This document shows positions 58,279-64,000 of a DNA stretch of 64,000 bases, one piece after another (the first letter of the stretch is position 1; every line of letters begins with the position of its first letter). Source of the DNA: Artocarpus heterophyllus (Eukaryota > Streptophyta > Magnoliopsida > Rosales > Moraceae); the NCBI GenBank assembly GCA_025403435.1, contig CM046327.1, positions 12,268,218-12,332,217 of the forward strand, given 5' to 3'. Both the position numbers and the translations under genes were made by a program. The notes beneath the pieces were generated by a model. The model was not told where the DNA came from, made no database searches, and saw nothing but the letters and a program-made list of their open reading frames with translations.

Positions 58279-58830
58279 TGTGTGTTCGGCACTGTTTGCC
58301 GAGAAGCAGGTCCTCGGTGGTTGGCAAACCTGCTCGGCATTGTCCACGAGATGCACAATAATGACCCCCCAAAAGCTCAGTTGTCAGGCCGAGGTGCTCC
58401 ATAGGGCCTCGACAGGCCGTGACACAAGTATTGCCACCTCAGATCAAACACATGCTCAGGTTGGGTCATTAGAGCTTGCAAACACACAGCCACTCGCCAC
58501 CAAAAGCCTCCAAATAGCTATATTCCTGCCGTCAGATAAAGGCTAATCTATCGGCGCAGACTTTAACACATGTCTCCTACCCTCTAACAGGCCTTGATGT
58601 GACACACGAGTCGTGGGCAAAACCCATCTAATACTCGGTCCAAGTGGCAGCCTATAAATAGAGCGCATTTATTACAGCTCAAGGTCAACATGCTCTTTTC
58701 CAACTACTAGCTCCAGTACTCTGCCAAGTAGCACCTACCTTAAGCGTCAGAGAGCCCTCGCCAGATACTTCGCTGGTATATCCTCTTTTACATCTAAAGT
58801 GTTCCTCTTGTTGTAGGTGTGTCTCGGGAT
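58279..58830 (+). repeat. Probable 5' LTR of the Tat-like element
   Basis: Starts TGTGTGTTCGGCAC at the abrupt end of the LINE. A TATA box, TATAAATA, is at 58653-58660. The right limit is uncertain, because I see no convincing primer site and the other LTR is not in view. Confidence 0.5.
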
Positions 58831-60423
58831 GAGAGTGCCTGACAAGAGGGGTCGGGTGATGCCTGAAACCGAAACCTGAACCCGAGTAGACCACGAGGCC
58901 GCCCCTGGGCCACTAGATCCCAATTCGGGAGCCAGGAAAGCGCGGCCAGAGCCGAACAAATAAATGACCCGGTCACCCAGGACCGAATAATAGAACTCAC
59001 CAATGCTGTTCAGATACTGACACAGCAGCTTGCTCAGCAACAAGCGCAACATCAGCAGACTCCTATCCTCCTTCCCCTAGCCCAAGAGGACAAGGCAGGG
59101 GCTGAGCAGGGCAAAGGCTAAAGACCGTAATGAAGCCAATTCTGAGTACTCAAGGCAATCTACCCACGGAGTATCAACCAAAAAGCGGCTAGTTCGAGAA
59201 GGCCTACTTGGCCCGTAGGAAGGTCGAGGACAATCCTCACAAGGCTCCCGAGCATCAATGTTTGATCGGCTTCGACGCTAATGAGAAGTTCAATAAGATC
59301 AACAACCTGAAGGTGGCGATAGGGTTGAGGGCGATGCCCCGTACAGAGTGAAAATGTCCAAAGATACCAATAGTCGTCAATTCCAGGAGCTATAGCGCTA
59401 GATCGACAAAATCCGTAACAACAGGTTTGGGGTTCATGAGGGTGGCATGCTGGACCTACCATTCACTGACGCCATTATGCAGGCCCTCATGCCCCCTAAA
59501 GTTAAAGTCCCTACAGATCAAAGCTATGATAGGACCACCGATGCAAATGAGCACGTGAAGCTCTACCGAGGTCACATGCTTTTTCTAAACACCAACGATA
59601 CAGCAATGTGCAAGGCCTTTTCACTTACATTAATCGGCCTAGCTCGGCAATAGTTCAAGCAAATTGAGCCAGGGACCATTACCTCCTTTCACGAACTGTC
59701 AGATGCCTTTTCTTTCACATTTTCTACTACCAAGACGAAGAGAAAGGAAATAACTCACCTCTATGCAGTTAAGCAAAGGGACGACAGTGTCAAAGATTAT
59801 ATTAACTGTTTTACCCGAGTTGCGCTAGAGGTGAGACATGTCGAAGACAGATCCTAAAACATGCCTTCGTCGGGGGTCTCCACAATGAAAAGTTGACCAA
59901 GTCGCTCGCTTTCAAACAACCGAGCACATTCTCTCAGATGCTCGGTTACGCTCAAAGGTATGCTGATGCGACCGAATACATGAAGAGCCGCTGAGATAAA
60001 GGGGGTAGCAGGAGCAACAAGAAATAAAAGAAACAGAAATTCCCACCAGAGCAGCCTACTGCCAAGCAATGCAAGAGGCAGAAGAAGGACAAGAAAGCAG
60101 AAAAGGCGAAGGTGCCGACTGGAAAGTTTCAGAGCTACACATCTCTGGTTGCTAGCATTGACGAAGTGTTGGCCCAGGTGAGTGGTCAGAATTTGTTAGT
60201 TGATACGCCCAAGCTGAAGGGAAGCAAGGCCAAGAGAGACCAAAACAAGTATTGTAATTTCCATAAGGATATGGGACACAATACTCGCGACTGTATTCAG
60301 TTCAAAGACGAAATTGAAAGGCTGGTCCGAGACGGGCATTTGCAAGAATTCATTGAACGAGTCCTAACCCCCGGTTCTACAACTAGGAGGAATGACCAAT
60401 CAATCAGGAACGCTCAGACTTGA
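58831..60423 (+). pseudogene. Tat-like gag
   Basis: Conserved gag segment PPKVKVPTDQSYDRTTDANE HVKLYRGHM starts at about 59490, followed by TSFHELSDAFSFTF and KQRDDSVKDYINCFTRVALE. The knuckle CNFHKDMGHNTRDC is at about 60256-60297, followed by DEIERLVRDGHLQEFI. Stops and frame changes interrupt the first half. Confidence 0.85.
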
Positions 60424-60870
60424 CCACTCGATGGTGGGAATACCTCGAAACCCCAAATGTTGTTTAATCTTCAGTGGGCCTGTCACTGGGGACACCTCAA
60501 GTGGACGGCGAGCGTATGCCCGGGAGGCTCAGTTAATCGAAAGGGGCGATCTCATGACTATATCGAACATATCAACAAGATCTACCGATAATAGGACATC
60601 TCAATCACCTTCATCGAGGAGGAGGCAGATAAGCTAGTTCACCCACACAATGATGCCCTTGTATGCGAGCTGTAGATCGTCAACAACATTGTCTAACACG
60701 TACTAATCGACAATGACAGTTTGGCTGACATCCTTTTTAAGCAGGCCTATGACAAGGTAAAGATCAGTAACACCACACTTGTCCTAGTCCAGACACCTCA
60801 GTATGGCTTTACATGAGAGTGCGTCTGAGCTGTTGGAAAGGTCGGCCTACCGGTCACCTTTAGAGAGGGG
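60424..60870 (+). pseudogene. Tat-like protease region
   Basis: The linker GPVTGDTSSGRRAYAREAQ is followed by a retropepsin-like HVLIDNDSLADILFKQAYDK, where an active enzyme would have a D-S/T-G type centre. Stops flank the motif. Confidence 0.7.
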
Positions 60871-62159
60871 GAAGAGTTGGTGTCTTATAAGTTGAACCCT
60901 AAACATCCCGACCGTGAGGTCCAACTTGGTTCTCAACTAAAGCCTAAGATCCGAGCCGACCTAGAAAAATTTCTAACAGAATGTCAGGATGTATTTGCAT
61001 GGTCCCATGAAGATATGCCTGGCATTGACCCTACCATTATTTGTCATCCCAAAAAGGTATGCCGTCATCAACGAAGAGGTCTAGAAACTCCTGAAAGCCA
61101 AATTTATCCGAGAGGTTACCTATCCGGAATGATTGACAAATGTAGTCCTCGTTAGGAAAGCTAACAGGAAGTGATGAGTTTGGATCGACTGCACGGACCT
61201 GAACAAGGCCTGCCCTAATGATTGCTTCCCACTTCCTCAGATCGACCAGCTCGTCAACGTTATAGCCAGACATGAGCTATTAAGCTTCATGGACACCTGC
61301 TCTAGCTATCACCATATTAGGATAACAAAGGAAGACCAAATCAAGATTGCCTTCACCATGAAATAAGGGTTGTTCTACTACGCGGTTATGCCCTTTGGAT
61401 TGAAGAACGCTGAAGTCACCTACCACTGTCTGGTGAACAAAATGTTTACTCGGTTGATCAGCAAGTCCATGGAGGTCTACGTAGATGGTATGCTCATCAA
61501 ATCCATTTGAGCAACAGACCACATTGTTGATCTTCGAGTAAGCTTCGACATTCTGTGAGAGTATGGGATGAAACTTAACTCAGTGAAGTATGTGTTCGGG
61601 TCGGCTTAGGTAAGTTTCTTAGCTCATGGTAAACCAAAGAGGGATCAAGATCAACCCAACAAAAGCCCAGGCTATAATCGACATGCATTCGCCCTGCACA
61701 GTCAAGAAAGTGTAGAAGCTAACTGGCATGGTGGCAGCCCTATCTAGATTTGTCTCCCAGTCAATCGACAAATGCCACCCTTTTTTAGGCACTCAAGGGG
61801 AAGTTTAAATGGAGCAGGGAATGTGAAGAAGCATTTCAAAACCTCAAAAGGTACCTAGCCATGCCCCCGCTCCTATCCAAACCTTAACCAGGAGAAATAT
61901 TGTATGCCTACCTAGCCGTCTCTAAGAAGGCTATGAACTCGATCCTTGTTTGAGAAGAAGATGGAGTCTAGAAACCTGTTTACTACACAAGCCATGCATT
62001 CCAAGGCACTAAGGAGAAGTACCCTCCATTGGAAAAACTCACCTTTGCCCTCATTGTGTCTGCTCGGAAGCTCCAACCATACTTTCAAGGCCATACAGTC
62101 CATGTCCCAACCAAGTACCCTTACGACAAGTCCTCCAAAGTTCAGAGATATCTGAGCAG
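60871..62159 (+). pseudogene. Tat-like reverse transcriptase
   Basis: Similarity starts SYKLNPKHPDREVQLGSQLK and CQDVFAWSHEDMPGIDP. The core shows DLNKACPNDCFPLPQIDQLV, YYAVMPFGLKNAEVTYHCLV and MEVYVDGMLIKS. The catalytic YxDD motif therefore reads YVDG, having lost its second aspartate. Frame changes and stops are frequent. Confidence 0.85.
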
Positions 62160-62747
62160 ATGGCCAAGTGGACAATCAAGATCAGGCAATACGACATTCA
62201 TGTTGTTCCTAAAGCGGCCATAAAGGCACAAGCCTTGGCTGACTTTATTGTCGAGTTCACTGATGCCGTACAGAGCACTCCATCCGTTGAAAAGGTCCCC
62301 ATAGAGAATCAAGACTTCCCTAGTAGCAGCGGGAACGGCAACGTTTGCGAGACTGAGCCTGAGTGGAAACTCTTTATTGATGGATCATTCTACGCTGATA
62401 AGTCAAGGGCCGGGTTGGTTCTCACCAGCTCAGACGGTTATAAAGCAATCTACGCCCTACGCTTTGACTTTAAGGCGTCCAACAATGAAGCCGAGTACAA
62501 AGAACTATTGGCCTGCCTTAGGATTGCAAGAGACCTTAGGGTGAGCCACATTTCTATGCATAGTGATTCCAGGCTTGTCCTCCAACAAGTTACGGGGGAA
62601 TTTCAAGCCCGAATAGAGTCCATGACAACATATTTACGAGAAGTCAAGGCCTTATTAGGGCAGTTTAAAGCTTATTCTTTCACTCAAATTTCTAGATTTG
62701 AAAACTTTGAGGCCGAATTGCCTCAGGCTTGGACGATAGCAAGCTGA
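62160..62747 (+). pseudogene. Tat-like RNase H
   Basis: The longest intact stretch of the element, 195 codons. It reads from KAAIKAQALADFIVEFTD through the RNase H core WKLFIDGSFYADKSRAGLVL, SNNEAEYKELLACLRIARDL and MHSDSRLVLQQVTGEFQARI. The acidic residues D, E and D of the active site are visible. Confidence 0.85.
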
Positions 62748-62879
62748 CATTGATTCCTATCGAGAGATTGGTTGAGCCAAGCATCACGAAGGAAGTAGCT
62801 AATGTAACAGAAGAGCAAAAGACCACATGGATGGACCCAATCATTCAATATCTGACCACAGTTGAGTTACCCAGTGACC

Positions 62880-64000
62880 GAGAATAAGCACGTCAGATTC
62901 ACAATAGCTTAGCCTGGTATTCAATGATTGAAGAAAAACTTTACCTACACGGCTACATTGCTTTATGCCTGAGATGCGTAGGACTCAGAGAGGCCCAATG
63001 CTTGACGAGGGAAATCTTCGAGGGGTTGTGCAGCAACCACGCAGGGGCCAATCCCTGGCGCAAAAGTGCCTTCATCAGGGTTATTATTGGCCGACCATGG
63101 AGCAAGACTATAAAGAGTTCATGTGAAAATGCCTTAAATGTCAGCAATTTGCTCAGGCGATCGGACACCATGTTGAACCACTCACCTCGGTGACATCTGC
63201 CTAGCCTTTTACCAAGTGGGCTATTGACCTAATCGGACCACTTCCCAAGCCCGGTCATAATTCAAGTACTACATCGTGGCCATAAACTACCTCACCAAGT
63301 GGGTGAACATTGAGCCATGCACCAACATAACAAAGGCAAAGTACACCAATGTTATTTGGAAGAACATCATCTGTCGGTTTAGAATTCCACGTACCATTGT
63401 AACCAGTAATGCCAAGCAATTTGAATTGTCAACTCTCCTCCGCCTGTGTGAGTAGCTTGGGATCAAGAACGTGTTCTCCTCACCTGGTTATCCTTAGAGC
63501 AATGGGCAAGTTGAAGCAGTCAACAAAACAATTAAACACAATCTAAAGAAAAGGCTTAAGTACCTCAAAGGTGCATGAATCTACGAGCTCTTGAAAGTGC
63601 TTTGGACATACTGAACAATAACCCAGACTACCATAGGGGAGACTCCATTCTCCCTCGTCTATAGGGCCAAGGCTGTTATCCCGGTTGAGTTTGGTTTGCC
63701 GAGTTTTAGGGTCGAGCAATATGACGAGCTTTGAAACACCAAAATCATGATGTCTGAGCTTGATCTACTCGAGGAGAAAAGAGATCGTGCCATAATCTGT
63801 AATGTAGCATGTAATCAAGTGGTTACTCGATATTACAACAAGCGGGTTCAACCGTGGAACTTTAAAGTTGGTGATTTGGTACTCAAAAAGGTCATCTTTC
63901 AACAGCCTAGGCTAGGGTCATTCGGACTGAAGTGGGATGGCCCATACAAAACGGTCAAAATCATACGGCTCGGCACCTACAAAGTCATAGATTTGGAAGG
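62880..64000 (+). pseudogene. Tat-like integrase, partial at the window edge
   Basis: Fragments in changing frames show EAQCLTREIFEGLCSNHAGA, NYLTKWVNIEPCTNITKAKY, SSPGYP with NGQVEAVNKTIKHNLKKRL, TPFSLVYRAKAVIPVEFG and the C-terminal WNFKVGDLVLKKV with GPYKTVKIIRLGTYKVIDLE. The last segment reaches the right edge. Confidence 0.87.

Larger units (their letters stand above)
58279..64000 (+). mobile_element. Tat-like Ty3/gypsy retrotransposon, 5' LTR through integrase, running off the right edge
   Basis: Domain order is gag, protease, reverse transcriptase, RNase H, integrase, which defines Ty3/gypsy. The CX2HX4HX4C gag knuckle and the RNase H type point to the Tat lineage. The element is heavily decayed, with stops in every domain. 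The 3' LTR lies outside the window. Confidence 0.88.

Overview
This window is nuclear DNA of a flowering plant, most likely a eudicot. The evidence is split genes with GT-AG introns and long AT-rich non-coding stretches, plant gene families (a GEM-like GRAM protein, a domesticated hAT transposase of the DAYSLEEPER/RICESLEEPER type, a raffinose-synthase/SIP1 fragment, the SNAPc subunit SNAP43), and plant retrotransposon lineages (Ty1/copia with an initiator-Met tRNA primer site, Athila-like and Tat-like Ty3/gypsy, and L1-type LINEs with zf-RVT and RNase H). The species cannot be fixed from the sequence. I see no bacterial, phage, CRISPR or tRNA/rRNA features.

Layout. Positions 1-802 hold the 5' part of a SNAP43-like gene (minus strand, running off the left edge). 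Positions 3944-6289 hold an intact single-exon BED-finger/hAT protein gene (minus). Its probable 5' UTR exon lies near 10.15-10.29 kb, so its first intron would carry a non-autonomous hAT element (7824-9590). A raffinose-synthase/SIP1-like pseudogene fragment follows (11572-12284, plus), then a nearly complete seven-exon SNAP43-like gene with a 2-bp frameshift (13152-15218, minus). The upstream region of that copy is interrupted by a decayed LINE (16150-18010). An inverted third SNAP43 copy lies at 19389-20038 (plus). It is joined to a second copy of the 7.4-11.5 kb block (20052-23923), which has the promoter, 5' UTR and hAT element but no transposase coding region.

From 24 to 32 kb the DNA is non-genic: a three-armed foldback element (24990-26050), a degenerate tandem array (27472-28271), and a third hAT copy inserted at the end of that array with a recognisable 8-bp target duplication. 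From 32285 to 46376 lies a complete but dead Ty1/copia element with LTRs of about 2 kb. Nested in its pol gene is a 4.4-kb Athila-like element flanked by the perfect target duplication CATAG. Positions 46.4-53 kb are very AT-rich DNA with a small hairpin MITE. An apparently intact four-exon GEM-like GRAM-domain gene occupies 53073-55949 (minus). A decayed LINE (56935-58278, minus) and a heavily mutated Tat-like gypsy element (58279 to the right edge, plus) close the window.

The two apparently functional protein genes are the hAT-derived gene and the GEM-like gene, and nothing suggests they act together. The main biological story is structural: all SNAP43-like copies here carry visible lesions, two of them form an inverted repeat around a LINE, and one duplication breakpoint falls inside a perfect 32-bp hairpin. 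I found no convincing new molecular system. The strongest leads are the inverted SNAP43 repeat as a possible small-RNA source, the hairpin-associated breakpoint, and the duplicated promoter without its gene.
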